Origin: Paraburkholderia caffeinitolerans | GTDB lineage: Bacteria; Pseudomonadota; Gammaproteobacteria; Burkholderiales; Burkholderiaceae | Direction: 5' to 3' | DNA length: 64,000 bases | Assembly (NCBI RefSeq): GCF_902859945.1 | Contig: NZ_CADIKL010000006.1 | Coordinates: 124,001 to 188,000, forward strand | Shown: piece by piece, positions 25,398 to 33,176 of the stretch | Layout: every line of letters begins with the position of its first letter | Position numbering within the stretch: the first letter of the stretch is position 1 | Position numbers and translations under genes: made by a program | The notes under the pieces: generated by a model | What the model saw: only the letters and a program-made list of their open reading frames with translations | Database searches by the model: none | What the model was told of the DNA's origin: nothing

Positions 25398-25865
25398 ATG
25401 AAAAAACTTATGCTGCTTGCGGCAGGCATTGTCGCGTCCATCTTCTTTGCTGCCTGCTCGACCAGTCAGCAGCAATCGGCTGCCGATGCACTTGCGAAAC
25501 TACAGACGGCCGTCGTGAATGGTTGCATGGTCGTGCAGCCGACGCTTCAGAGCGTCGCTGCGCTCGACCCAACAATCGCGGTAGCCGCGACCGCGAATGG
25601 CCTGTTCTGTGCGGCGGCCGCGAGCGTCACGGTGACGTCAGTGCAGTCACTCATCGCGACAGGCATTCCGGCCATGGAGAAGGCGGTCAACGCATCGATG
25701 CTCATCCCGGCGAACCAGAAGCCCATCGCGATGGCCGCGCTCGGAGTGTTCCAGTTGACCGTCACGAATGCATTGGCGATCTACGGGCAGGCGACCGTGA
25801 TTGGCACGCCTGCCTCGAGCGTGCCTGCAGCTTCGGCGCCGGCGCCGGCATCGAGCGCCTCATGA
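25398..25865 (+). CDS. Small phage lipoprotein
   Basis: A 155-residue lipoprotein. The signal MKKLMLLAAGIVASIFFAAC ends in a lipobox (FAAC) followed by Ser-Thr, which favours outer-membrane sorting. The mature part is Ala/Val/Thr-rich with two cysteines (NGCMV and LFCAA) and a Pro/Ala-rich end. The stop overlaps the patatin start, so the two proteins are probably made together. It could be an outer-membrane partner in lysis or a surface factor on the lysogen. I do not recognise the family beyond lipoprotein. Confidence 0.65.
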   Translation: MKKLMLLAAGIVASIFFAACSTSQQQSAADALAKLQTAVVNGCMVVQPTLQSVAALDPTIAVAATANGLFCAAAASVTVTSVQSLIATGIPAMEKAVNASMLIPANQKPIAMAALGVFQLTVTNALAIYGQATVIGTPASSVPAASAPAPASSAS

Positions 25866-26689
25866 GGCCGATCCGGGTCGCATTGAGCGGCTCCGGCTTC
25901 AGGGTGCCGGCACACGTCGGCGCCCTGCAGGCGATCGCCGATGCCGGCTTCGTGCCGGTGGAGCTTGCGGGTACGTCCGGTGGCAGCATCGTCGCCGCGC
26001 TTGCCGCATGTGGCATGGCGCTTTCGGACATGAAAACGATGGCGCTGACTTTCGACTGGTCGGGGATGCTGTCCTTCAGTCCGCTCGCGGCGCTGCGCAT
26101 GCGTGGCTTTTGTGATGGCTCAAGGCTGCTCGCATGGCTCGCTGAGCATACTGGTGGCCTGTCGTTCGGCCAGCTTGGCGTCGACCTGACGGTCGTCGCA
26201 TCCGACGTGGCGGCCGAGGCACCTTTCGAGTTCTCGCGCATGTGCACGCCATCTGCGACGATCGCGCGCGCAGTGCGCGCGTCGACATCGATTCCCTTCG
26301 TCTTCGAGCCGTTGCGATTCGGTGCCGCGCTCCTGGCCGATGGCGGCATGGTGAACAATATTCCGGTCGACCGCCTGAAGATTGACGATGTGCCTCGGCT
26401 CGGGATCCAGCTTGTGAGTCAGGACCTGCCGGTGCGCCCGCGCAGCACGCTCTCGGCGGTTCAGTTCTCGATGCGCCTCATCGACCTGATGCTCTCCGCA
26501 TGCGAGTCGACGCACGTGTCGGCCGCGCAGGCCGCGGGCGCGCGCATGGCATTCGTTGAAACCGGGTATGCGTCAACGCTCGATCGCTCGATGCCGCTCG
26601 AGTTGCGGCAGCGGTTGTTCAACGATGGTTATGCCGCCGCACAGGCGGCGCTGGCGCAGCTCGTCCCGCCGGCGTCCACCGGCTCGTAG
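25862..26689 (+). CDS. Patatin-like phospholipase
   Basis: A 275-residue lipid acyl hydrolase of the patatin family. Ser39 in the elbow GTSGGS and Asp160 in LLADGG form the Ser-Asp dyad. The oxyanion region reads SGSGFRVPAHVGAL, a variant of the usual G-x-G-x-[KR]-G loop. No signal peptide is present, so it acts in the cytoplasm, is released at lysis, or is exported by another route. It overlaps the lipoprotein gene by 4 bases and is the last phage gene before the attachment site. Its function in the phage is unknown: membrane breakdown at lysis or lysogenic conversion are both possible. Confidence 0.88.
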   Translation: MRPIRVALSGSGFRVPAHVGALQAIADAGFVPVELAGTSGGSIVAALAACGMALSDMKTMALTFDWSGMLSFSPLAALRMRGFCDGSRLLAWLAEHTGGLSFGQLGVDLTVVASDVAAEAPFEFSRMCTPSATIARAVRASTSIPFVFEPLRFGAALLADGGMVNNIPVDRLKIDDVPRLGIQLVSQDLPVRPRSTLSAVQFSMRLIDLMLSACESTHVSAAQAAGARMAFVETGYASTLDRSMPLELRQRLFNDGYAAAQAALAQLVPPASTGS

Positions 26690-26864
26690 TCGCGGCATCA
26701 CTGTGCCCAATGTGTGCCCAATAGAGCCGGGAAAGGTCGCAAAACGCCTGAAAACCCTGAATAGCCCATAGCTGACCGGCGCAGGCTACATCAGTTAAAA
26801 ATCAAATAGTTAGGGCCGTTTTGGCGGGTAATCCGTCACTCTCATAATCCGCCGGAGAAATCCC

Positions 26865-26895
26865 GTCGTCGGTTCGAACCCGACCCGGCCCACCA
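26865..26895 (+). tRNA. 3' part of a tRNA gene, putative attR
   Basis: A T arm (stem GTCGG 26868-26872, loop TTCGAAC, stem CCGAC 26880-26884) is followed by the acceptor strand CCGGCCC, A, and encoded CCA (26893-26895). GGGCCGT occurs upstream at 26815-26821, and CTCATAA at 26841-26847 resembles a Met anticodon loop. However, the D and anticodon arms do not fold and the variable region is too long. This fits the disrupted copy left by a prophage inserted into a tRNA 3' end, with the intact tRNA at attL outside the window. Confidence 0.65.
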
Positions 26896-26967
26896 TTCCA
26901 AAGTGTTCCAGGGCATTCCTGGACGTTCTGTTTTTCTCCCCAAGTGCAGATTGGATAGGGGCGCCGG

Positions 26968-27210
26968 TCATTCCGGACGCACCCCGGGTAGCCGCTTCAT
27001 TCCGTTGGGCAGCCGTAGGTCGCGCTCAAGCAGCCCTTTGATAACTGGTTCGAGATTCTGTACCCGCATGGCGACGTGAAACCAGTCGAGTCCTCTTGCG
27101 CCACAGTCGCCAAAGTTGAGTCGGGCGCGGCGCACGGTGTCGCTATCGTCGGACAGGCAAGTTACCGGCAGGTCCGCGTCGACGCCTTCCTGCGCAAGAA
27201 AAGCCAGCAT
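26968..27210 (-). pseudogene. ISKra4-type transposase remnant
   Basis: About 80 residues resembling the middle of ISKra4-family transposases: a CLSDDSDTVRRA segment, then RGLDWFHVAMRVQNLEPVIK (family form LSDGGDTV...LDWFHVTMR). Both ends of the gene are missing and I see no terminal inverted repeats. It lies just outside the putative attR. Confidence 0.65.
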
Positions 27211-27242
27211 TCGATCGGCGTCTCGCGCCTGGTGTTGAGCGT

Positions 27243-27368
27243 TTAGAGCGCGGCTAGATTGCCGCCACTCTTGTCCACGGTGACAGTTTCGGGCTCGCCG
27301 TTCTGGGCAATCGTCTTCTCGAAATACCGGCGCGCAGCCTTGTCTACGGCCCGGTACAAGTATTGATA
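27243..27368 (-). pseudogene. IS6-family transposase remnant with internal deletion
   Basis: Residues YQYLYRAVDKAARRYFEKTI and NGEPETVTVDKSGGNLAAL match the DDE core of IS6/IS26-type transposases. Between AVDKA and ARRYF about 14 residues of the usual core are missing, and the reading frame stops just after NLAAL. It is non-functional and lies between the ISKra4 remnant and the ABC transporter genes. Confidence 0.75.
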
Positions 27369-27408
27369 AGGAGCGGCCAGGTGTCGCTCACCTACCGACG
27401 GCGCTCGG

Positions 27409-28200
27409 TCAATGCGCGGCACGGTCTTTGTGGCTCGAAACGAATTGCCTGAAGCGATCCGACCGCAGTTCGTCGAATACTTCGTCGGGCGTTCCGTCAA
27501 CGTCCACTTGCCCTTGATGCAGAAACATCACGCGGTTGGACACATGGCGCGCAAAACCCATCTCGTGCGTCACCACCAGCATCGTCCGGCCTTCTTCCGC
27601 TAGCGTTCTCATGACGCGAAGTACCTCACCGACGAGTTCGGGATCGAGCGCCGACGTCGGCTCGTCAAAAAGCATGACTTTCGGATGCATGGCAAGCGCA
27701 CGTGCTATGGCGACCCGCTGCTGCTGTCCGCCCGACAAATGCGCGGGGTAGTACGCACGTTTGTCGGCAAGGCCGACTTTCGCAAGTAATGCCTCGGCTT
27801 CCTCAATCGCCTCCGCACGAGCGCGTTTCAGTACTCGAACCGGCCCTTCAATCAGGTTATCGAGCACGGTCATGTGGGACCATAGATTGAAATTCTGGAA
27901 CACCATGCCGATCTGCGAGCGAATACGGTCGACCTGCTGGCGATTGCCGGCATGCAGCTTGCCGTCGCGCCGGCGTACTAGCGCCAGTTGCTCTCCGGCG
28001 AGAGAAATCGAGCCGTCGTCTGGGGTTTCTAGCAGGTTCATACAGCGCAGTAATGTGCTTTTTCCCGAGCCGCTTGCGCCCAGGATGGAGATCACATCGC
28101 CTTCGTGCGCATCGAGAGAGATGCCGTTGAGGACGCTATGTTTGCCGAACGATTTATGAATGTTGCTAACCGACAATGCCGTGGGAAGCGGGTTGCTCAT
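27409..28200 (-). CDS. Amino-acid ABC transporter ATP-binding protein
   Basis: A 263-residue ATPase of the polar amino acid uptake group (HisP/GlnQ-like). It shows Walker [10 protein letters not shown], signature LSGGQQQRV, Walker [13 protein letters not shown] and switch His in [12 protein letters not shown] chose the ATG at 28200, which follows GGAGATATCC; a GTG at 28230 overlapping the permease stop would add 10 residues. It energises the two permeases encoded just upstream on the same strand. The binding protein is probably the one encoded at 32057 on the other strand. Confidence 0.93.
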   Translation of the reverse strand: MSNPLPTALSVSNIHKSFGKHSVLNGISLDAHEGDVISILGASGSGKSTLLRCMNLLETPDDGSISLAGEQLALVRRRDGKLHAGNRQQVDRIRSQIGMVFQNFNLWSHMTVLDNLIEGPVRVLKRARAEAIEEAEALLAKVGLADKRAYYPAHLSGGQQQRVAIARALAMHPKVMLFDEPTSALDPELVGEVLRVMRTLAEEGRTMLVVTHEMGFARHVSNRVMFLHQGQVDVDGTPDEVFDELRSDRFRQFVSSHKDRAAH

Positions 28201-28226
28201 GGATATCTCCGAAGAAGAATCATGGG

Positions 28227-28994
28227 TCACGATGCGACGCGATGTGGATCGGCGACAGCCGCGGTGGCCTTCGAACCCATCGCCTGCGAATACAACCGGT
28301 TGGGCGCAGCACGAAGGTGGCGCGAAAGGCGTGCTTCAAGCAAGCCAAAAGACCGTACGATGATGAAGTTCAGAAACAGATAGATAAGCGCAGCACAAAG
28401 AAAGACTTCGCTGGTGCGATAGGTTTGCTGGATGATTTGCTGCGCGACGCCTGTCACTTCCCATACCGTGACGAGACTGGCGAGTGCGGTCGATTTCACC
28501 TGAAGCACCGCTTCGGTCGTATAGGCGGGCAGGCACTGGCGCAGCGCGATGGGCCCGACGATCCGGCGCAGGAGCGTGAATCCGGACATTCCGATCGAAT
28601 AGCCCGCTTCGATCTGTCCGAGCGGAACGGCCAGCAGCCCACCGCGGATGATCTCGGCGGTGTAGCCGGCCGTGCACAGTGCAAGAGACAACACGGCGCA
28701 CGTATACGGCTCACGCAGGAGCGGCCAAACGAAGCTTTGCCGGATGACGCCGAACTGGGCGAGTCCGTAATAGACCAAAAATAGCTGGATGAGAATCGGC
28801 GAGCCGCGAAATACAAGAATGTACGCGCGTGCCAGTCGATTCGGCAGCCAGTGCTGCGAGACGCGCATCGCTACGATCACGAGAGACAACGTGCCGCCAA
28901 GCACAATAGAGCAAAAAAACAGACCAAGCGTGACAGGAACGGCGGCGAGCAGGCGAGTGAAGGTATCGAACAGAAAAGCGATTTCGGAATGCAT
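28227..28994 (-). CDS. Amino-acid ABC transporter permease (HisM/HisQ-like)
   Basis: A 255-residue inner-membrane permease with about five membrane segments. Its EAA loop, EAGYSIGMSGFTLLRRIVGP, contacts the ATPase. FRGSPILIQLFLVYYGL is characteristic of polar amino acid permeases. It overlaps or abuts the ATPase start and follows the other permease by 15 bases, so the three form one unit. The C-terminus is extended by about 25 residues. Confidence 0.92.
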   Translation of the reverse strand: MHSEIAFLFDTFTRLLAAVPVTLGLFFCSIVLGGTLSLVIVAMRVSQHWLPNRLARAYILVFRGSPILIQLFLVYYGLAQFGVIRQSFVWPLLREPYTCAVLSLALCTAGYTAEIIRGGLLAVPLGQIEAGYSIGMSGFTLLRRIVGPIALRQCLPAYTTEAVLQVKSTALASLVTVWEVTGVAQQIIQQTYRTSEVFLCAALIYLFLNFIIVRSFGLLEARLSRHLRAAPNRLYSQAMGSKATAAVADPHRVAS

Positions 28995-29009
28995 GTTGAT
29001 GCGTCCTCG

Positions 29010-29732
29010 TCAGTTGCGTGCAAAATTGGTGCGAAAGGTTCGCCCGACGCGCGCTTCCGCATGATTGAAGACCCGGTTGGAGATCATTGTCATCACCATA
29101 TAAAGCGTGCCGCCCACGATGAAGAACAGGAAATACTGATGCGTCGAACCGGCGGCAACCTGACTCGTGCGCAATAGTTCCGCAAGGCCCGTTACCGAAA
29201 TGAGTGCGGAATCTTTCAGGCTCAGTTGCCAGACGTTTCCGATCCCGGGGAGTGCAAAACGGATGACTTGCGGGATCAGGATGCGCCGCATCATCAACGA
29301 TGCCGGCATGCCGACCGCGCGCGCTGCCTCCAGCTCGCCGCGCGAAACTGCCAGCACCGCTGCGCGATAGACCTCGGCCTGGTAGGCGCCGGAAATCATG
29401 CCGACGGCCAGCGAGCCAATCAGAAATGGGGGAACGCCGATGAAGCCCGTCGCGCCGAACCAGTGTCCGACCGAGGTGACGAATGTCGATCCGCCGAAAT
29501 AAAACAGATAGATGACGAGGAGTTCGGGTACGCCGCGAAAGACAGTCGTGTAGATATCTCCAGCGATACGAAAGATACGGACTCCAGACAGTTTTGCGGC
29601 CGTAATGAGCGTGCCAATCAACGCACCTATGGCGAGTGCAGTCAACGTCACTGCGATGGTCATCGACGCCGCGAGCAATAGGACGCCGCCCCATCCGTCG
29701 TCCCCAAAACCGAGTAGTTCAAGTATTGACAT
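29010..29732 (-). CDS. Amino-acid ABC transporter permease (HisQ/HisM-like)
   Basis: A 240-residue partner permease. It has FRGVPELLVIYLFYFGGST and an EAA loop beginning ELEAARAVGMPASLMMRRIL. The start MSILELLGFG at 29732 follows AGGAGTACGACGA; a longer frame from 29771 has no such signal. It is the promoter-proximal gene of the minus-strand transporter unit, divergent from the Rieske oxygenase gene. Confidence 0.92.
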   Translation of the reverse strand: MSILELLGFGDDGWGGVLLLAASMTIAVTLTALAIGALIGTLITAAKLSGVRIFRIAGDIYTTVFRGVPELLVIYLFYFGGSTFVTSVGHWFGATGFIGVPPFLIGSLAVGMISGAYQAEVYRAAVLAVSRGELEAARAVGMPASLMMRRILIPQVIRFALPGIGNVWQLSLKDSALISVTGLAELLRTSQVAAGSTHQYFLFFIVGGTLYMVMTMISNRVFNHAEARVGRTFRTNFARN

Positions 29733-29834
29733 TCGTCGTACTCCTGTTGATTTGTCTATACAAGACTGCACATTTCAGAATTGCCACGCAAGCTATTTCT
29801 GGAAATATCTGTGACGTCGTCGGGAAACCCCTAA

Positions 29835-29849
29835 ACCATTGATAATGGT
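29835..29849. promoter_or_regulatory. Perfect inverted repeat in the divergent promoter region
   Basis: ACCATT-GAT-AATGGT is a perfect 6-bp dyad with a 3-base centre, in the 248-base space between the permease gene (minus) and the Rieske oxygenase gene (plus). It is AT-rich around it. It may be the operator for a regulator of both units, for example the LysR protein encoded at 34933. Confidence 0.45.
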
Positions 29850-29980
29850 GGCACATAAATATCTGCCATGTGTTTAGAAAAATTGAGGCGCAACGTTAGA
29901 TTTAATCGCTTGATCGATGTTTATCTCCGTTCTTATTCTGTCCACCATCCGACAACGAACTACACACGGAAGAGGTGGCA

Positions 29981-31018
29981 ATGTATTTGCGCAACGCATG
30001 GTATGTGGCAGCCTGGAGCGATGAAATCGGCGACCGGCCGGTGGGTCGCGTCATCCTCGGCGAGCCTGTCGTGTTTTATCGCAATGCGGACCGCGCGGTC
30101 GTCGCGCTGGAGGATGCCTGTCCCCATCGAAAGCTCCCGCTTTCAATGGGAGAGGTCGTGGGCAACCATCTGCGCTGCGGCTATCACGGGCTGGAATTCG
30201 GCGCGGACGGTACGTGCACGCGTGCGCCAGGCCTCTCGCGAACGCCGCCGAATGCGTGCGTGAAGCCTTATCCCATTGCGGAACGTTACGGATTGGTCTG
30301 GATCTGGATGGGTCCCGCTGAGTTGGCGGATCCGGATACGATCATTCCGGTTGCGCATTACGACGACCCTGCGTGGGGCGTCAATCGGGGCCCGGCCATG
30401 GATGTCGACTGCGGTTACCTGTACATGACGGATAACCTGCTCGATCCCTCGCACGTCACCTACGTGCACAAGACGTCGCTGGGTAATGTGGCGACGGCCG
30501 ATGTGCCGGTCAGAATGTCGGTCGTCGAAAACGGCGTGCTTGCGTCGCGCTGGATGCTCGATTGCGAACTTGCGCCGTTCTTTATTCCGTACGTGAGTTT
30601 CACCGGCCGCGCCGACCGCCTCCAGCATTACGAAGTGCAATATCCGTCGCACGCGATCATTCGAGACGTCATTGCGCCGGCGAATTCGGGTGCGCCACAA
30701 GGGAATCTTCATTCCAATGCATTTCTTATGGACTCGTACAATTTTGTGACGCCGGTTACCGAGAATACGTGCCGCTATTTCTGGTTCCAGGTGCGCAATT
30801 TTCACCCGAATTGCATGGCGACCAGTCGCGCTTTGACCAACGATTTTATCGCTGCGTTCAAGGAAGATCTTGTCGTGTTGGCGGCGGTCGATCGGGGCAT
30901 GAAGAACAAACGCACGCCGAACACCGATATCGAAACCGACGCTGCGCCGCTGCGCTTTCGCAGAGTGCTGAAAAAGATGATCGATGCGGAGCAGGCATTG
31001 CAACCGGTGCTGTCATGA
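29981..31018 (+). CDS. Rieske oxygenase, VanA-like demethylase subunit
   Basis: A 345-residue oxygenase. The Rieske [2Fe-2S] site is C47-x-H49 and C66-x2-H69 (ACPHRK, CGYHG). The mononuclear iron site is in DNLLDPSHVTYVH (His158, His163). The opening MYLRNAWYVAAW is typical of VanA-type aryl ether or amine demethylases. The start at 29981 follows AGAGG; a GTG at 29975 is possible. With the reductase 19 bases downstream it should form a two-component O- or N-demethylase or hydroxylase. The substrate is unknown, though the flanking amino-acid transporter suggests an amino-acid-like compound. Confidence 0.9.
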   Translation: MYLRNAWYVAAWSDEIGDRPVGRVILGEPVVFYRNADRAVVALEDACPHRKLPLSMGEVVGNHLRCGYHGLEFGADGTCTRAPGLSRTPPNACVKPYPIAERYGLVWIWMGPAELADPDTIIPVAHYDDPAWGVNRGPAMDVDCGYLYMTDNLLDPSHVTYVHKTSLGNVATADVPVRMSVVENGVLASRWMLDCELAPFFIPYVSFTGRADRLQHYEVQYPSHAIIRDVIAPANSGAPQGNLHSNAFLMDSYNFVTPVTENTCRYFWFQVRNFHPNCMATSRALTNDFIAAFKEDLVVLAAVDRGMKNKRTPNTDIETDAAPLRFRRVLKKMIDAEQALQPVLS

Positions 31019-31037
31019 TAGTGGGGAGTAATAGGTC

Positions 31038-32012
31038 ATGAACGCTTTGATCGAGACGATCGAGGTCGTTGTCGGTGAGGCCGAGGGCGGAACGGATGAC
31101 ACGCGCGTATTGAAGCTGGCCCGACCGGACGGCGAGCCGCTGCCGGCTTATCGGCCAGGCGCGCATGTCGACGTCTATCTTCCGAACGGGCTCGTGCGTC
31201 AATATTCGCTTTGCGGCCCAAACGCGCAGGCGCCCGATTACCGGATTGCCGTCAAGCGGGCGAGTGAGTCGAGAGGTGGCTCCGAGTGGCTTTGCGGCCA
31301 GGCAGGAAACGGCACCCCGTTGCGGATCGGCATGCCAAGACACGCCTTCAGTGTGAACGAGGCGGCCAGGCATCACATCCTGGTGGCCGGAGGAATCGGT
31401 GTCACGCCAATTCTCTCGATGGCTTACGCATTGCAAGCGTCGGGAGAGTCGTACCAGTTCGAATATTTCGTCCGCAGCGACGCCGATACGGTCTTTCGGG
31501 ATGAAATCATGGCCTCGCCGCTGGCCGGGCAAACACGAATTCATCCCGCTCTCGCTCCGCAGGCAGTGCGCGAGCGCATCGCGGAGTTGCTGGCTGCTGC
31601 GAAAGCGCAGTCGCACCTGTACGTGTGCGGTCCCGAGGCGCTGATGCAGACGACCGCCGAGCTGGCTCGCGGCGTACTCGGTGATGCGAACGTTCACATG
31701 GAAGCCTTTGCGCCGTCGGCGCTCCCCGCAACCGGCGAGCGCGGATTTGCCGTCATGCTGGACACGAGCGGCAAGACGGTCGAAGTTCCGCCGGGCAAGT
31801 CGGTGTTGGCGTGTCTTCGCGAAGCCGGGCATGAGATCGAGTCTTCGTGCGAGGTCGGAGTGTGCGGGACCTGCATGATGCGCGTGATTAAAGGGGAGCC
31901 AGACCATCGGGACAGTTATTTGACGGATGATGAGCGCGTGGCGGGAGCGCACTTTATACCCTGCGTGTCGCGTTCGAAGTCGCCAGTGCTTGTGCTTGCT
32001 TGCGAACCTTGA
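31038..32012 (+). CDS. Rieske oxygenase reductase, VanB/phthalate-reductase-like
   Basis: A 324-residue flavoprotein that passes electrons from NAD(P)H to the oxygenase. It has a flavin-binding barrel with RQYSLCGPN, a nucleotide domain with LVAGGIGVTPILSMAYAL and YVCGPEALM, and a C-terminal plant-type [2Fe-2S] domain with SSCEVGVCGTCMMRV and a fourth Cys in FIPCVSRS. Length and domain order fit the family. GGGGAGTAATAGGTC precedes the ATG. Confidence 0.93.
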   Translation: MNALIETIEVVVGEAEGGTDDTRVLKLARPDGEPLPAYRPGAHVDVYLPNGLVRQYSLCGPNAQAPDYRIAVKRASESRGGSEWLCGQAGNGTPLRIGMPRHAFSVNEAARHHILVAGGIGVTPILSMAYALQASGESYQFEYFVRSDADTVFRDEIMASPLAGQTRIHPALAPQAVRERIAELLAAAKAQSHLYVCGPEALMQTTAELARGVLGDANVHMEAFAPSALPATGERGFAVMLDTSGKTVEVPPGKSVLACLREAGHEIESSCEVGVCGTCMMRVIKGEPDHRDSYLTDDERVAGAHFIPCVSRSKSPVLVLACEP

Positions 32013-32056
32013 CAACGGACGTACTGGAATTCAAATTCAACAGTGACGGAGGAGAT

Positions 32057-32923
32057 ATGAATAGGATTACAAGTCAACGGAGTCTTGTGAAGGCGGTGGC
32101 AGGTGCGATTGCTTTCGCGGCCATTGCGGCAATCACACCGGCGCAGGCAACGCAGGGCAAGACGGTGAGTATTGCCCTCGAGGGCAGTTACGAGCCCTGG
32201 AACCTGACACGGCCCGACGGCAGGCTCGATGGCTTCGAACCGGAATTGGCCCAGAATCTTTGCTTGCGAATGCATGTGCAGTGCAAGCTCGTTGCTCAGG
32301 ATTGGGACGGCTTGATTCCCGGCCTGAATGCAGGCAAGTTCGACGTGATCATGGACGCCCTGTCCATCAGCGAGGACCGCAAGAAGGCCATCGCCTTTTC
32401 GGCGCCGTACGCAAATACACCGGCGGTATTCGTTTCGGCATGCCCGGGCGTGCTTTCGAAGAGTCCATCCAACGGGGCACTGCTGAAGTTGACAGGAATT
32501 CCAGCGCAGGACAAGCCAACGGTCGCGCTGCTGCGCAATAGCCTTAAAGGCAAAACGATCGGCATTGTTACGGGATCGGTCTACAGCAACTTCATCAACC
32601 AGAATTTCAAGGACATTGCGACCGTTCGGGAATACAAGAGCGCACCGGATCACGATATCGACTTGACTTCGGGACGTATCGATGTCGCGTTCGATGACGC
32701 GGCCTACTATGCTTCGGCATTGTCGAAGCCGGGCAACACTTCGCTTTGTCTGACCGGTCCCAAGATCGGCGGCGCGATCTGGGGCGATGGCGAAGCGCTC
32801 GGTCTGCGCAAGAGCGATGCCGATCTGAAGACGATGTTCGATCGAGCCATTGCCGACGCGCTTGCCGATGGAACGGTCAAGCGCTTGAGCGAAAAATGGT
32901 TCAAGACAGACGTTACGCCTTGA
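32057..32923 (+). CDS. Periplasmic amino-acid-type binding protein
   Basis: A 288-residue family-3 solute-binding protein. Residues 1-32 are a signal peptide (SLVKAVAGAIAFAAIAAITP, cleaved near AQA-T). The mature protein shows the lobe motifs YEPWNLTRPDGRLDGFEPEL, KFDVIMDALSISEDRK and GKTIGIVTGSVYSNF. GGAGGAGAT precedes the ATG, which I prefer over a frame opening at 32000 inside the reductase gene. It follows the reductase by 44 bases and probably serves the minus-strand ABC transporter at 27.4-29.7 kb. Confidence 0.9.
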   Translation: MNRITSQRSLVKAVAGAIAFAAIAAITPAQATQGKTVSIALEGSYEPWNLTRPDGRLDGFEPELAQNLCLRMHVQCKLVAQDWDGLIPGLNAGKFDVIMDALSISEDRKKAIAFSAPYANTPAVFVSACPGVLSKSPSNGALLKLTGIPAQDKPTVALLRNSLKGKTIGIVTGSVYSNFINQNFKDIATVREYKSAPDHDIDLTSGRIDVAFDDAAYYASALSKPGNTSLCLTGPKIGGAIWGDGEALGLRKSDADLKTMFDRAIADALADGTVKRLSEKWFKTDVTP

Positions 32924-33000
32924 TGGTCCTTTTCGCGCAATCGCGACCCGAAGCGCGAATCGTTGTCGCATGAGCTTGAGTATTGAGTAGTCTCCGATTT

Positions 33001-33035
33001 GCCGTCGTGCCGATAAGGACGACGGCTTTTTTTTT
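33001..33035 (+). terminator. Strong intrinsic terminator after the Rieske/binding-protein unit
   Basis: GCCGTCGT (33001-33008) and ACGACGGC (33019-33026) form a perfect 8-bp stem with a 10-base loop, followed by nine T. It lies 78 bases after the binding-protein stop. Confidence 0.9.
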
Positions 33036-33176
33036 GCGTGTCTAGTCGGATTGATCGTGCAGGGAGGTCAATGACAAGCAGAAGGTGAGGGAGATAGCGA
33101 CCTGTAATGCACTACGGACGCTATTCCCGCACCTTCGGGGTTTCGTTATTGCCGTGAGGCTGTCATTGCGGGCTGC

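Noticed and set aside
26812..26895. A complete, functional tRNA-Met gene
   Set aside because: Only the T arm, acceptor 3' strand and CCA fold. The D arm and anticodon stem do not pair and the variable region is about 15 bases, so I treat it as an attachment-site remnant.
26556..26964. Integrase gene at the prophage right end
   Set aside because: No tyrosine or serine recombinase motif is present. The repeated GTGCCCAAT words at about 26703-26719 do not lie in a convincing coding frame.
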